Assembly (NCBI GenBank): GCA_964453995.1
Contig: CAYVQC010000001.1
Span: 62,001 to 126,000, forward strand
Direction: 5' to 3'
DNA from: SKVR01 sp964453995
GTDB taxonomy: Bacteria; Bacteroidota; Bacteroidia; Bacteroidales; UBA7960
DNA length: 64,000 bases
Shown: piece by piece, positions 16,803 through 24,937 of the stretch
Position numbering within the stretch: position 1 is the stretch's first letter
Layout: every line of letters begins with the position of its first letter
Made by a program: the position numbers and the translations under genes
The notes under the pieces: model-generated
What the model was told of the DNA's origin: nothing
What the model saw: the letters and a program-made list of their open reading frames with translations, nothing else
The model's database searches: none

Positions 16803-18161
16803 ATGCGCGATTTAACACAAGGGCCTGAAGGCAGGCAAATATTTATTTTCACACTGCCCATGCTGCTTGGTAATGTGTTTCAGCAATTGTATTATATTGT
16901 TGACACACTGATTATTGGCCATTACCTGGGAACCGAAGCCCTTGCTTCAGCCGGCGCATCCTTTCCTGTAATTTTTGTGTTGATCAGCCTAATGATAGGA
17001 ATCACTACAGGCATCAACGTGATTATCAGCCAGTATTTTGGCAACAAGGATTTTACCAAGGTAAAAAGGGCTATTGATACTGCATTTCTCTTTCTTTTTC
17101 CGGCATCCATAGGGCTTTCATTGCTTGGATTGGTTTTCAGTAAACAGATTTTCAGGCTGATAGGTTTGCCTGAAGAACTCATTGGAATGGCCATGGAGTA
17201 CTTTAATGTATACATTGCCGGGCTGATATTTATGGCTGGATACAATGCCACGAGTGCTATTCTCAGGGGTATGGGCGACTCCAAAACACCTTTGTATTTT
17301 CTGATTATTTCCACTTTTCTTAATATTGGTTTTGACCTGCTGTTTGTCGCAGTATTTAAATGGGGTATTGCGGGTATTTCTTTTGCCACCGTGCTTGCCC
17401 AGGCTATTGCCTTTGGTCTCTCTGTTCTTTATCTCAACAGGTACCATCCTCTTATACAGTTTAGTTTCAAGGGGCTTTCCTTCGACCGCAATATTTTCCG
17501 CAACAGCCTGCGCATTGGCATACCAACAGGATTGCAGCATACGTTTGTATCCCTGGGGATGGCTGCTTTGATGACGATCGTAAATATGTTCGGAACACCC
17601 ACAATTGCGGCCTACTCCATCGCCTGGCGAATAGACTCCTTTGCCATGCTTCCTGCCATGAATTTTGGCATGGCCCTGTCGACTTTTGTCGGACAAAATA
17701 TTGGAGCCAATAAGGTTGAACGGGTAAGAAAAGGATTAATATCTACACTGGTAATGACATCAGCATTCTCATTGCTGGTTACATTGGTGGCATGGACCTA
17801 TGGTAAAACTCTGATGGGCTTTTTCACCGATGATCAGCAAGTGATTGATTTGGGATATGAATATTTGGTGATAGTGAGTTCATTTTATATCGTGTTTGGT
17901 GCAATGTTTGTGATGCACGGCACATTGCGAGGTGCCGGTGATACCTTAATTCCCATGTTCATTACCCTGGTATCCTTATGGGTATTGAGGGTTCCCTTTT
18001 CCTATTTTCTCTCCCGGCATTTTGGTGAAACAGGTATCTGGTGGGGTATTCCTATTGCATGGGTTTTTGGTTTTATAGCTTCATTTTTGTATTACAAAAC
18101 AGGCAAATGGAAACTGAAAGCTGTGGTTAAGCATGAAAAACAATCAAAAGCAATAGTCTGA
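16803..18161 (+). CDS. MATE family efflux transporter
   Basis: Inner-membrane cation-coupled multidrug/toxin exporter. It has 12 hydrophobic segments in two similar halves; 'GRQIFIFTLPMLLGNVFQQLYYIVDTLIIGHYLG' at the start (two segments read together here: a hydrophobic helix and the conserved 'VDTLIIGHYLG') and 'RGMGDSKTPLYFLI' / 'RGAGDTLIPMFITLVSLW' are MATE hallmarks. At 453 residues from the internal ATG (MRDLTQG) it has the family length; the longer frame adds 32 unusual residues inside the leader and is not chosen. It resembles the DinF/NorM-like group; the substrate is unknown. A strong promoter and long leader precede it, hinting at ligand- or RNA-based control. Confidence 0.9.
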   Translation: MRDLTQGPEGRQIFIFTLPMLLGNVFQQLYYIVDTLIIGHYLGTEALASAGASFPVIFVLISLMIGITTGINVIISQYFGNKDFTKVKRAIDTAFLFLFPASIGLSLLGLVFSKQIFRLIGLPEELIGMAMEYFNVYIAGLIFMAGYNATSAILRGMGDSKTPLYFLIISTFLNIGFDLLFVAVFKWGIAGISFATVLAQAIAFGLSVLYLNRYHPLIQFSFKGLSFDRNIFRNSLRIGIPTGLQHTFVSLGMAALMTIVNMFGTPTIAAYSIAWRIDSFAMLPAMNFGMALSTFVGQNIGANKVERVRKGLISTLVMTSAFSLLVTLVAWTYGKTLMGFFTDDQQVIDLGYEYLVIVSSFYIVFGAMFVMHGTLRGAGDTLIPMFITLVSLWVLRVPFSYFLSRHFGETGIWWGIPIAWVFGFIASFLYYKTGKWKLKAVVKHEKQSKAIV

Positions 18162-18207
18162 TCTGGTATGAGATCCTTAAGAAGGAGGAAAAAATAGCGA
18201 AAAAAGA

Positions 18208-18237
18208 TTGCTAGAAGAAAAAATACTTCTATCTTTG
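18208..18237 (+). promoter_or_regulatory. Promoter of the tRNA-Arg gene
   Basis: TTG and TATCTTTG are 19 nt apart, a near-perfect Bacteroidota promoter. Transcription would start near 18243, about 15 nt before the tRNA. Confidence 0.75.
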
Positions 18238-18257
18238 CACTCGCAAATGCGAAACAA

Positions 18258-18331
18258 GGCTCCGTAGCTCAACTGAATAGAGCATCTGACTACGGATCAG
18301 AAGGTTTCAGGTTTGAATCCTGACGGAGTCA
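18258..18331 (+). tRNA. tRNA-Arg (anticodon ACG)
   Basis: A full 74-nt cloverleaf without encoded CCA: acceptor GGCTCCG/CGGAGTC (one G-U), D stem GCTC/GAGC, anticodon stem TCTGA/TCAGA with loop CTACGGA giving anticodon ACG, 5-nt variable loop, T stem TCAGG/CCTGA with loop TTTGAAT, discriminator A. ACG is read as ICG after A34 deamination and decodes CGU/CGC/CGA. Confidence 0.95.
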
Positions 18332-18357
18332 CTAAAGCAAAGGTTGTCAAAATGGGT

Positions 18358-18457
18358 NNNNNNNNNNNNNNNNNNNNNNNNNNNNNNNNNNNNNNNNNNN
18401 NNNNNNNNNNNNNNNNNNNNNNNNNNNNNNNNNNNNNNNNNNNNNNNNNNNNNNNNN
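18358..18457. other. Assembly gap (100 Ns)
   Basis: Exactly 100 unknown bases, the usual placeholder for a gap of unspecified size. The flanking tRNA repeat probably caused it. Reading frames running through it are meaningless. Confidence 0.98.
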
Positions 18458-18514
18458 GATCAGAAGCCTGCCTGCCGGCAGGCAGGGTTTCAGGTTTGAA
18501 TCCTGACGGAGTAA
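18458..18514 (+). tRNA. 3' part of a second tRNA-Arg-like gene with an inserted palindrome
   Basis: After the gap the sequence resumes in the anticodon stem and continues through the T arm and 3' acceptor strand (CGGAGTA + A). Outside the insert it is identical to the first tRNA-Arg up to the last acceptor bases. Between variable-loop positions 45 and 46 it carries a 20-nt palindrome. The 5' half lies in the gap, so neither the anticodon nor the acceptor pairing can be checked; it may be a functional tRNA with a long variable arm, a pseudogene, or an assembly artefact. Confidence 0.6.
18467..18486. repeat. Perfect 20-bp palindrome inside the tRNA variable loop
   Basis: CCTGCCTGCCGGCAGGCAGG is fully self-complementary. 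In RNA it would fold as an 8-bp stem with a CCGG loop. Removing it restores the exact sequence of the neighbouring tRNA-Arg. No other copy is seen in this window. Confidence 0.85.
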
Positions 18515-18526
18515 ACTAACAATCAA

Positions 18527-18559
18527 CCCCTTGCACTTTGGGAGGCAAGGGGGCATCCT
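18527..18559 (+). terminator. Terminator after the tRNA-Arg cluster
   Basis: CCCCTTGC and GCAAGGGG form an 8-bp GC-rich stem with a 10-nt loop, followed by a short T-run (CCTTTT). Confidence 0.6.
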
Positions 18560-18616
18560 TTTACAATAATAGACCAGTGTAGCAATGAGCAAAAAAGAAA
18601 AATATATAAATTTTTC

Positions 18617-18650
18617 TTGCCCCTTCGAACAGGTTTTTTTCATAGGTTTG
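18617..18650 (+). promoter_or_regulatory. Promoter of the metalloprotease gene
   Basis: TTG and TAGGTTTG are 23 nt apart. Transcription would start near 18656, 28 nt before the ATG at 18684, which argues against the longer reading frame that begins upstream of this promoter. Confidence 0.55.
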
Positions 18651-18683
18651 TGTACTCAATTTTACCAACTCAAGCAAACCAAT

Positions 18684-20846
18684 ATGCAAAAAAATTATTT
18701 GTTCTTATTTATCCTAACTATATTGCTTTCTTCACCGGGAGCTAACAGCCAGGCAACTGAAGACCATGGTGGAATTAAACTCATAGAATCTTCCGCTTCA
18801 GTGAAATATTTTGATGACTCATCACTTTACTTTTTTGATCAAAAAGATAAGATACTAAGATTTAAAGAGATCTCCTTAAACCCTGCAATAACAAATAAAG
18901 GACATACGCTCAACCAGGGTGAGCTGGCCCTGAATCTATTTGATGATGCTGAGTATACTGTAAGTATAACCCGATCCGTAGAGAACGTAAATAAATCGGT
19001 TTCTCTAATTGCTGTTAACAAGGAAGAGAAAGGTTATTTTGTAATGAGCACAACAGGTTCACGCAGTCTTGGTAGCTTTTATCTCCCCAATAAGAATCTT
19101 TTTTACAAAATCATAAGCGATCCCATAACTAATCAGCATTTCCTCATCGAAATGAAGGCCAGTGATCGCGATATTCTTGAAGGAGGCCCCTCACTGATAC
19201 CTGAAACCAATAAGTTTGATCTTCAGGAACAAATCCGGATAGATAATTATCTGAAAGACCAAAACCTCGGACCTGACGATCTGGCCAATATTGATGTAAT
19301 GGTACTTTATACTACCAATGCCAATGATTGGGCCAACACTACAGGTGGTGGAATTGAGAATATTGTGGCAAATGCCATGGCAAATGCACAACTTGTTCTG
19401 GACAATTCCGGGATATTGATGACTATGACACTAGTACACTCAAGGCAGATAAACTACGTGGAAAGCGGAAACTCAGGAGATGACCTGAGTGCTTTTACAC
19501 AAAACAGCAATATTCACCAACTTAGGGATCAGTACCGGGCCGATCTTACATCGGTATTTACCCGGGTCAATGATGTTGGTGGAGTAGGTTGGTTACTTAC
19601 CTCAAGGCACGGTAGGCCTAATACCGGATTTTGTATTACGCGTGTTCAACAGGCAGCAGATAGCTATACACACATTCATGAGATGGGCCATAACATGGGG
19701 TGTCATCATCACAGGCTCCAAAATTTTCAGCCTGGCCCTACCATATGGGATGATTGGCCGGAAAATCTGTGGTCTGGAGGATGGCGCTGGATAGGAGATG
19801 ATGGAGTACCTTATTGTTCCGTTATGACTTACACCTCAGGAACATATTTCAGCGATGGGATTACGCATAATGAAGTACCCTATTTTTCCAGTCCATCAAT
19901 TATTCATGAAGGTACCTATGCCGGCGACCCTCTGGAAGGAGATAATGCCCGAACACTTAACGAGATCAAGCATGTGATTGCCGCTTACCGAACATCAGAA
20001 CTTGCCACTGTATTCACGCAACCGGTGAGTGATATAAGCTTTACAGAAGCATTATCGGGCGGAGAAATTACAGATGATGGTGGAACACAAATTGTACAAC
20101 GTGGAGTGGTATGGAATACCTCACCCTCTCCTACCCTGGAAAATAATGTGGGTTATACCATTGATGGAACGGGTACAGGCTCGTTTATTAGCACATTAAC
20201 GGATCTTACTCCGGGCATTACATACTATCTTGCAGCATATGCTACCAGTGAAACAGGAACCTCATATGGAGTGCAACGGATATTCGATACTGAATATGCT
20301 ATCAGAGCAACCGTATCAAGTAATAAGCCGTCATTTATCTCACACAATACAATTAAAGCAGGTGGCCGGGTTTCACAGGGCGGAAATTCGCCTGTAACAG
20401 AAAGAGGTGTTGTTTGGAGTACAAAAGAAAATCCAACAATCGATGATAATGAAGGTTTTACCATTGATGGTTCCGGCACAGGGCAGTTTAATTCCGAAAT
20501 CACAGGATTAAACCCTGAAACAACCTATTTCTACAGGGCTTATGCCACAAATATAGGTGGAACGAACTATGGCTTTCAGCAAAGCATTACTACCCTTTTT
20601 GCAAGGGTATATCCCAATCCGTTTACTGATGTTATTCAGGTAGGCTTTATCAATGAAAGTGATAATGAAGTTGCCATTGTGCTCACAGATTCCAGAGGGC
20701 AGATGGTTGCCAGGATACCGGTTAATCATAAAGGAGAGGTAGAAGAACTGATCCCGGTAGCCCAGTTAAACGCAGGAGTTTACTTTTTAACCATAGTAAG
20801 TGAATTTGAATTTCCGGTATGGAAGCTCATCAAGACAGGAAATTAG
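18684..20846 (+). CDS. Secreted reprolysin-like zinc metalloprotease with T9SS sorting domain
   Basis: A 720-residue exported protease. Signal peptide at residues 1-24 ('LFILTILLSSPGANSQ'), propeptide to about 195, then an M12B/reprolysin-like domain: zinc motif HExxHxxGxxH at residues 332-342 ('HEMGHNMGCHH') and the Met-turn segment 'CSVMTYTSG'. Two related beta-rich repeats of about 85 residues follow, each containing a 'TIDGTGTG' or 'TIDGSGTG' loop and 'YYLAAYATSETGTSYG' or 'YFYRAYATNIGGTNYG'. The last 75 residues are a T9SS type A sorting domain ('YPNPF', 'LNAGVYFLTI', ending WKLIKTGN). Export through the type IX system is therefore predicted; the substrate is unknown. Confidence 0.92.
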   Translation: MQKNYLFLFILTILLSSPGANSQATEDHGGIKLIESSASVKYFDDSSLYFFDQKDKILRFKEISLNPAITNKGHTLNQGELALNLFDDAEYTVSITRSVENVNKSVSLIAVNKEEKGYFVMSTTGSRSLGSFYLPNKNLFYKIISDPITNQHFLIEMKASDRDILEGGPSLIPETNKFDLQEQIRIDNYLKDQNLGPDDLANIDVMVLYTTNANDWANTTGGGIENIVANAMANAQLVLDNSGILMTMTLVHSRQINYVESGNSGDDLSAFTQNSNIHQLRDQYRADLTSVFTRVNDVGGVGWLLTSRHGRPNTGFCITRVQQAADSYTHIHEMGHNMGCHHHRLQNFQPGPTIWDDWPENLWSGGWRWIGDDGVPYCSVMTYTSGTYFSDGITHNEVPYFSSPSIIHEGTYAGDPLEGDNARTLNEIKHVIAAYRTSELATVFTQPVSDISFTEALSGGEITDDGGTQIVQRGVVWNTSPSPTLENNVGYTIDGTGTGSFISTLTDLTPGITYYLAAYATSETGTSYGVQRIFDTEYAIRATVSSNKPSFISHNTIKAGGRVSQGGNSPVTERGVVWSTKENPTIDDNEGFTIDGSGTGQFNSEITGLNPETTYFYRAYATNIGGTNYGFQQSITTLFARVYPNPFTDVIQVGFINESDNEVAIVLTDSRGQMVARIPVNHKGEVEELIPVAQLNAGVYFLTIVSEFEFPVWKLIKTGN

Positions 20847-20862
20847 CAGCTCGCTCATAAAA

Positions 20863-20905
20863 AAAAACACCGTACTACTTCCTCCGGGAAAAGTACGGTG
20901 TTTTT
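20863..20905. terminator. Bidirectional terminator
   Basis: AAAAACACCGTACT and AGTACGGTGTTTTT form a 14-bp stem with a 15-nt loop; the A-run and T-run flanks make it work on both strands, ending the metalloprotease and OsmC transcripts. Confidence 0.88.
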
Positions 20906-20922
20906 AGTTTCTCAAAGAAATT

Positions 20923-21351
20923 CTAAAGCAATTCGGCCTCCAGACCAATATTTACACTTGTCAAAGCCTTAGATACAGGGCAGCCCTCCTTTGCGCCATT
21001 TGCAAATTCCATAAATTTATCTTTATCCAATCCCTTTACCTTGCACCGCGTTTTCAGCAATATACTTTCAATACTAAACCCACCTTCGTTTTTCGACAAG
21101 GTAACTACGGCCTCTGTCTCCACAGTCTCAGGTGTAAAACCTCCCTGATCTAAAGCGTGAGAAAGCGCCATGGAAAAACATCCCGCATGGGCTGCGCCAA
21201 TAAGTTCTTCCGGACTAGAGGCAGTTTTATCGTCCTCGAAACGGGATTTAAAGGTCAATGATCCCTCGTATCCACTCGTTCTCAGTGTATATTTTCCTTT
21301 ACCATTGATAAGGCTTCCTTCCCAACGGGCATTAGCATAGTGTTTACTCAT
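20923..21351 (-). CDS. OsmC-family peroxiredoxin
   Basis: Thiol-dependent peroxidase of the OsmC/Ohr family that reduces organic hydroperoxides in the cytoplasm. The two redox cysteines are in 'AAHAGCFSMALSHAL' (about residue 57) and 'KEGCPVSKAL' (about residue 123), and the N-terminal 'ARWEGSLINGKGKY' is typical of OsmC rather than Ohr. At 142 residues it has family length. It is a single gene that shares a bidirectional terminator with the protease gene. A TTG-N21-TATACTTG element upstream may be its promoter (one mismatch). Confidence 0.93.
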   Translation of the reverse strand: MSKHYANARWEGSLINGKGKYTLRTSGYEGSLTFKSRFEDDKTASSPEELIGAAHAGCFSMALSHALDQGGFTPETVETEAVVTLSKNEGGFSIESILLKTRCKVKGLDKDKFMEFANGAKEGCPVSKALTSVNIGLEAELL

Positions 21352-21645
21352 AGTAAGTACTTTTTAATAAATGAATAATTATAAATATATATTTATTAAA
21401 TGCTTATCTATTATGCAAAAGATAGCAAGTATAAAAAATATACATGATCATAACAAGGAAGATTAGCTATTTGTTTTGATATAAAAGGCTCGTTCCACCA
21501 TTAACTTTCTCTCCTTAACACTCGAAAGCCCACCTATACATCTGGCAATCTGCTCATTAATCAATTATTTCGTAACAATGCAGAATTTGGCATATCATTT
21601 GATATTTCATTTCCAAAGAATTGTTAACTCCAAAATTTTGCAATC

Positions 21646-23058
21646 ATGAAAAAAATAATCTTTTTCCCTGTTTTAGCCATTCTGATTTTCCTATCTGGAA
21701 CTGCCAGGTCACAGGAGTGGCCAGAGGAGTACCTGGGCTTACCAGGAGATAACCTCAACCTGTATGCTGTAATGGATATATTTCAGCAATCCGAAACCCT
21801 TGAAGCGTTTGAAAAAAGCCTCAATGATCCTGAACTGATCATCAATAACCTGGACCTGGATGGAGACAACTATGTAGACTACATCATGGTTTTTGACTAC
21901 AAACAGGATGATATCCATCACATTGTGTTACGGGTAGCCCTTAACCAGGATGAATACCAGGATGTTGCGGTATTTACAGTGGAAAGATTTCGTGATGGAA
22001 GTGTGCAGATCCAGTTGATAGGAGATGAAGCTCTTTATGGACCCAACTATATCATTGAACCACATTATGCTGAACGGCCAAATCCCGGGTATACAGGCAG
22101 ATCAAGCAACTACCAGGAAACCAACATCATACATACTACAACTTATGAAGTTGCTACGTGGCCGGTGATTGTCTATATCTTCCATCCTGCTTATGTCGTT
22201 TGGCGCAGCAACTGGCACTACGGATACTATCCCGGCTGGTGGAACCCCTGGAGAACCCACTACTGGCACTATTATTACGGATATCACTACCATTCCCATG
22301 TTCACTATTATGCCTACTATCGTCCCTGGAGGCATCACAGATGCGGTTTTTACAAAAACTATTACATTACCCATGTAAGACATTACTCTCCGCAGGTAAC
22401 GGTAATGGTAAATACCGGAAGATATAAAACGACCTATAGCAAACCGGAATTGCTGGCCGAAGGGAAAAAGCAATTCCAGCAAAGAAATCCCAATGGACGG
22501 CCCATGCCAGTGGCTGCTGAAAGAAAAATACAATCAGAGAATAGTCCTGCTGCAGTAAATCAGAAATCCAGGCGTCCGGCCAGTGCTAAAGAATCTGCTC
22601 CCACAGCAATACCCGTTGAAGCCAGGAAAGTTTCCGATACACCAGCCGCTCGTAAACAGATTAAAGAAGAAAATGGAAAACAACAACATGTTGCGCAACC
22701 CAACAGAAGATACCGCAATGAACAGCCTGCTCAAAAGCGGCCTCAGGCTGAAAAGAAAAGAGAAAGGCAGGAAAACAAATCTGTTGAAAGGTGGCAAAAA
22801 AGCAGAAATACTACAACCCCTGAGGTAAGAAATAAGGCACCGGAACGTCACAGTAACAGAAGTTCGGCTAGCACAAAACCAAAGGAGCGTAACAACAGGC
22901 ACACTTCAGTGGAAAGAAGTAGTAGAAAATCAAATGCAAGTCAACCATCAATAAATAAATCAGTATCCGGAAAAAGAAGTTCAGAACCATCTTCTTCCAG
23001 GATAGAAAGAAAAAGCAATAAAAGCAAAACATCAAGCAGACAACCATCTACCCGATAA
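21646..23058 (+). CDS. Exported protein with aromatic/His-rich core and very basic Arg/Ser-rich tail
   Basis: No known family is recognised with certainty. A signal peptide (residues 1-22, ending ARSQ) precedes a soluble domain (about 25-150) that contains an EF-hand-like calcium loop 'DLDGDNYVDYI'. Residues about 180-245 are packed with Trp, Tyr and His ('WWNPWRTHYWHYYYGYHYH'). From about 260 to the end (470) the chain is low-complexity, rich in Arg, Lys, Ser, Asn and Gln, and probably disordered with a very high pI. The N-terminal domain resembles small Bacteroidota exported proteins; the tail could bind nucleic acid or polyanionic glycans. A terminator follows. The gene has no operon partner. 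Confidence 0.75.
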   Translation: MKKIIFFPVLAILIFLSGTARSQEWPEEYLGLPGDNLNLYAVMDIFQQSETLEAFEKSLNDPELIINNLDLDGDNYVDYIMVFDYKQDDIHHIVLRVALNQDEYQDVAVFTVERFRDGSVQIQLIGDEALYGPNYIIEPHYAERPNPGYTGRSSNYQETNIIHTTTYEVATWPVIVYIFHPAYVVWRSNWHYGYYPGWWNPWRTHYWHYYYGYHYHSHVHYYAYYRPWRHHRCGFYKNYYITHVRHYSPQVTVMVNTGRYKTTYSKPELLAEGKKQFQQRNPNGRPMPVAAERKIQSENSPAAVNQKSRRPASAKESAPTAIPVEARKVSDTPAARKQIKEENGKQQHVAQPNRRYRNEQPAQKRPQAEKKRERQENKSVERWQKSRNTTTPEVRNKAPERHSNRSSASTKPKERNNRHTSVERSSRKSNASQPSINKSVSGKRSSEPSSSRIERKSNKSKTSSRQPSTR

Positions 23059-23118
23059 GACTGCATAAGAGTTTTAAAAAAAATACGTATAAATACCTCT
23101 CCACCTATAACTAAAAAA

Positions 23119-23149
23119 GAGGCTGTTCCTGGCGAACAGCCTCTTTTTT
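23119..23149 (+). terminator. Terminator after the Arg/Ser-tailed protein gene
   Basis: GAGGCTGTTC and GAACAGCCTC form a perfect 10-bp stem with a 5-nt loop, preceded by A6 and followed by T6, so it may also act on the convergent acyl-CoA dehydrogenase transcript. Confidence 0.9.
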
Positions 23150-23170
23150 CTTATTTAGGGCCAGCAATTG

Positions 23171-24883
23171 CTATTCCCAGGAAATTTTGTAGGTTCCAAG
23201 GCTTTTTTCTTCAAAAGACCTTATAAACTCTGCCCGGGAAGCACATTCCGTTTTGGCTTTCCTGATAAAGATCTCCATAGACTTGCGGAATTGCTGATCG
23301 CGATGGGTGTCCTGCAACAAAAGATATCCCATGGTTATGTATCCTGCTATTTCAACAAGACGACGTGCATGAAAATCGAGCAATTCGCCATTTTTAGCTT
23401 CCATAACTGAGCGACTGAGCTGATCAAAATCTTCAGTAAGCTCCACAAGAATATTTTTAAAATATTCAAACTCAGGTTTTACATGTACTTCTTCATATTC
23501 CCTGATCAGTTTCATATAAGAACCATTGCTGACGGCTCTTATGGCTGCAACTACCTGCAACTGCGATGTACCTTCGTAAATGTTTGTGATTCGGGCATCG
23601 CGGAAAAGCCTTTCCACAGGAAAATCTTTCATGTATCCTGTACCTCCATGGATCTGTAGGGCATCAGAAGCAATTTCATTGCAATATTCACTGGCAAAAA
23701 GCTTAAGCAATGGAGTAAGCGCATCGGCAACCCTGTTATGATGCTTGGCATCATTTCTTTCTTCCGGTTCAAGTTTGCGCTCTTCCTGGATAAAAGAGTA
23801 AGCCTTATACACATCAACATAGCGGGCTGTCTCGTATAAAAGTGAACGTACTGCATCAATCTTGGCCCGCATTACCGAGAGCATTTCATATACTGCAGGA
23901 TATTGGATAATGGGCTTACCAAATTGTTCCCTCTCATAGGCATACTTGAGTGCCTCCCGATAGGCGGCTTCTGCAATACCTACAGACTGAGCACCCACGC
24001 CAAGACGCGCAGAGTTCATCAATGACATTACATACTTTATCAGACCCATTTTGCGATCGCCAACCAGTTGTGCAGGAGCGTCCTTGAATACGAGTTCGCA
24101 GGTGGGAGATCCTTTGATACCCAGTTTATTTTCGATACGTCGAATGGTAACAGCTTTGTGTTTACGGTCGTAAACAAACAAAGACAATCCCCTTCCGTCC
24201 ATGGTTCCGGGTTCAGAACGGGCCAGTACCAGACTTATATCAGCATCTCCATTGGTGATAAATCTTTTAACGCCATTCAGAAACCACTGATTTTTGTTCT
24301 CATCGAAAGTAGCCTTAAGCTGAACAGCCTGCAGGTCAGAACCGGCATCGGGCTCTGTAAGGTCCATAGCAGCTGTGGCACCTTTGTTAAAACGGGGAAG
24401 AAACTCTTTCCTGATCTCCTCACTGGCAAACTCGTGCAGGGTTTCCGCACAATCCTGAAGCCCCCAAATATTTGCAAAACCCGCATCAGCCCTGGAAACC
24501 AGTTCAGCAGCCATTACATAGGGAACCATAGCAAAATTCAACCCACCATATTCCCTGGGCAAAGACATTCCTATCAATCCAGCTTTGGTAAGTGTATCAT
24601 GATTTTCCTGGGTTCCTTTGGCATAAATTACCTCATTGTTGATCAGTTGTGGACCTTCATGATCTACTGATTCGGCATTGGGAGCAATGGTTTCACCACA
24701 GATCTCACCCACGATCTCGAGCACTTTATCATATGAATCCAGTGCATCCTCATAATCCTGGAATGCATAATCAAACTGATCCTTATCAGCAAAGTTATTT
24801 TCTTTCAGCCTGATGATCTTTTCCATAAGATGGTGCTTGAGATGAAATTTCAGGCTGGGGTTGTCGGTATAAAAGTTATCCAT
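23171..24883 (-). CDS. Acyl-CoA dehydrogenase
   Basis: FAD enzyme that oxidizes acyl-CoA to trans-2-enoyl-CoA and passes electrons to ETF. The FAD/substrate signature 'AAMDLTEPDAGSDLQAVQ' is near residue 170, 'RFITNGDADISLVLAR' follows, and 'QIHGGTGYMKDFPVERLFRDARITNIYEGTSQLQ' (two consecutive short motifs: the GGTGY loop and the catalytic-Glu segment 'IYEGTS') lies near residue 430. The long C-terminal region and N-terminal 'MDNFYTDNPSLKFHL' match the roughly 570-600 residue form common in Bacteroidota. It follows etfB and etfA on the same strand, forming a beta-oxidation electron-transfer operon. Confidence 0.94.
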   Translation of the reverse strand: MDNFYTDNPSLKFHLKHHLMEKIIRLKENNFADKDQFDYAFQDYEDALDSYDKVLEIVGEICGETIAPNAESVDHEGPQLINNEVIYAKGTQENHDTLTKAGLIGMSLPREYGGLNFAMVPYVMAAELVSRADAGFANIWGLQDCAETLHEFASEEIRKEFLPRFNKGATAAMDLTEPDAGSDLQAVQLKATFDENKNQWFLNGVKRFITNGDADISLVLARSEPGTMDGRGLSLFVYDRKHKAVTIRRIENKLGIKGSPTCELVFKDAPAQLVGDRKMGLIKYVMSLMNSARLGVGAQSVGIAEAAYREALKYAYEREQFGKPIIQYPAVYEMLSVMRAKIDAVRSLLYETARYVDVYKAYSFIQEERKLEPEERNDAKHHNRVADALTPLLKLFASEYCNEIASDALQIHGGTGYMKDFPVERLFRDARITNIYEGTSQLQVVAAIRAVSNGSYMKLIREYEEVHVKPEFEYFKNILVELTEDFDQLSRSVMEAKNGELLDFHARRLVEIAGYITMGYLLLQDTHRDQQFRKSMEIFIRKAKTECASRAEFIRSFEEKSLGTYKISWE

Positions 24884-24937
24884 TTTCTTTTCTTTTAAAA
24901 TTGATTAAATCCCTTGATTTACAGGGAGAATGTCCCA

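Noticed and set aside
18313..18643. Reading frames that cross the N gap and tRNA genes
   Set aside because: They include unknown bases and overlap tRNA sequence on the same or opposite strand; not coding.
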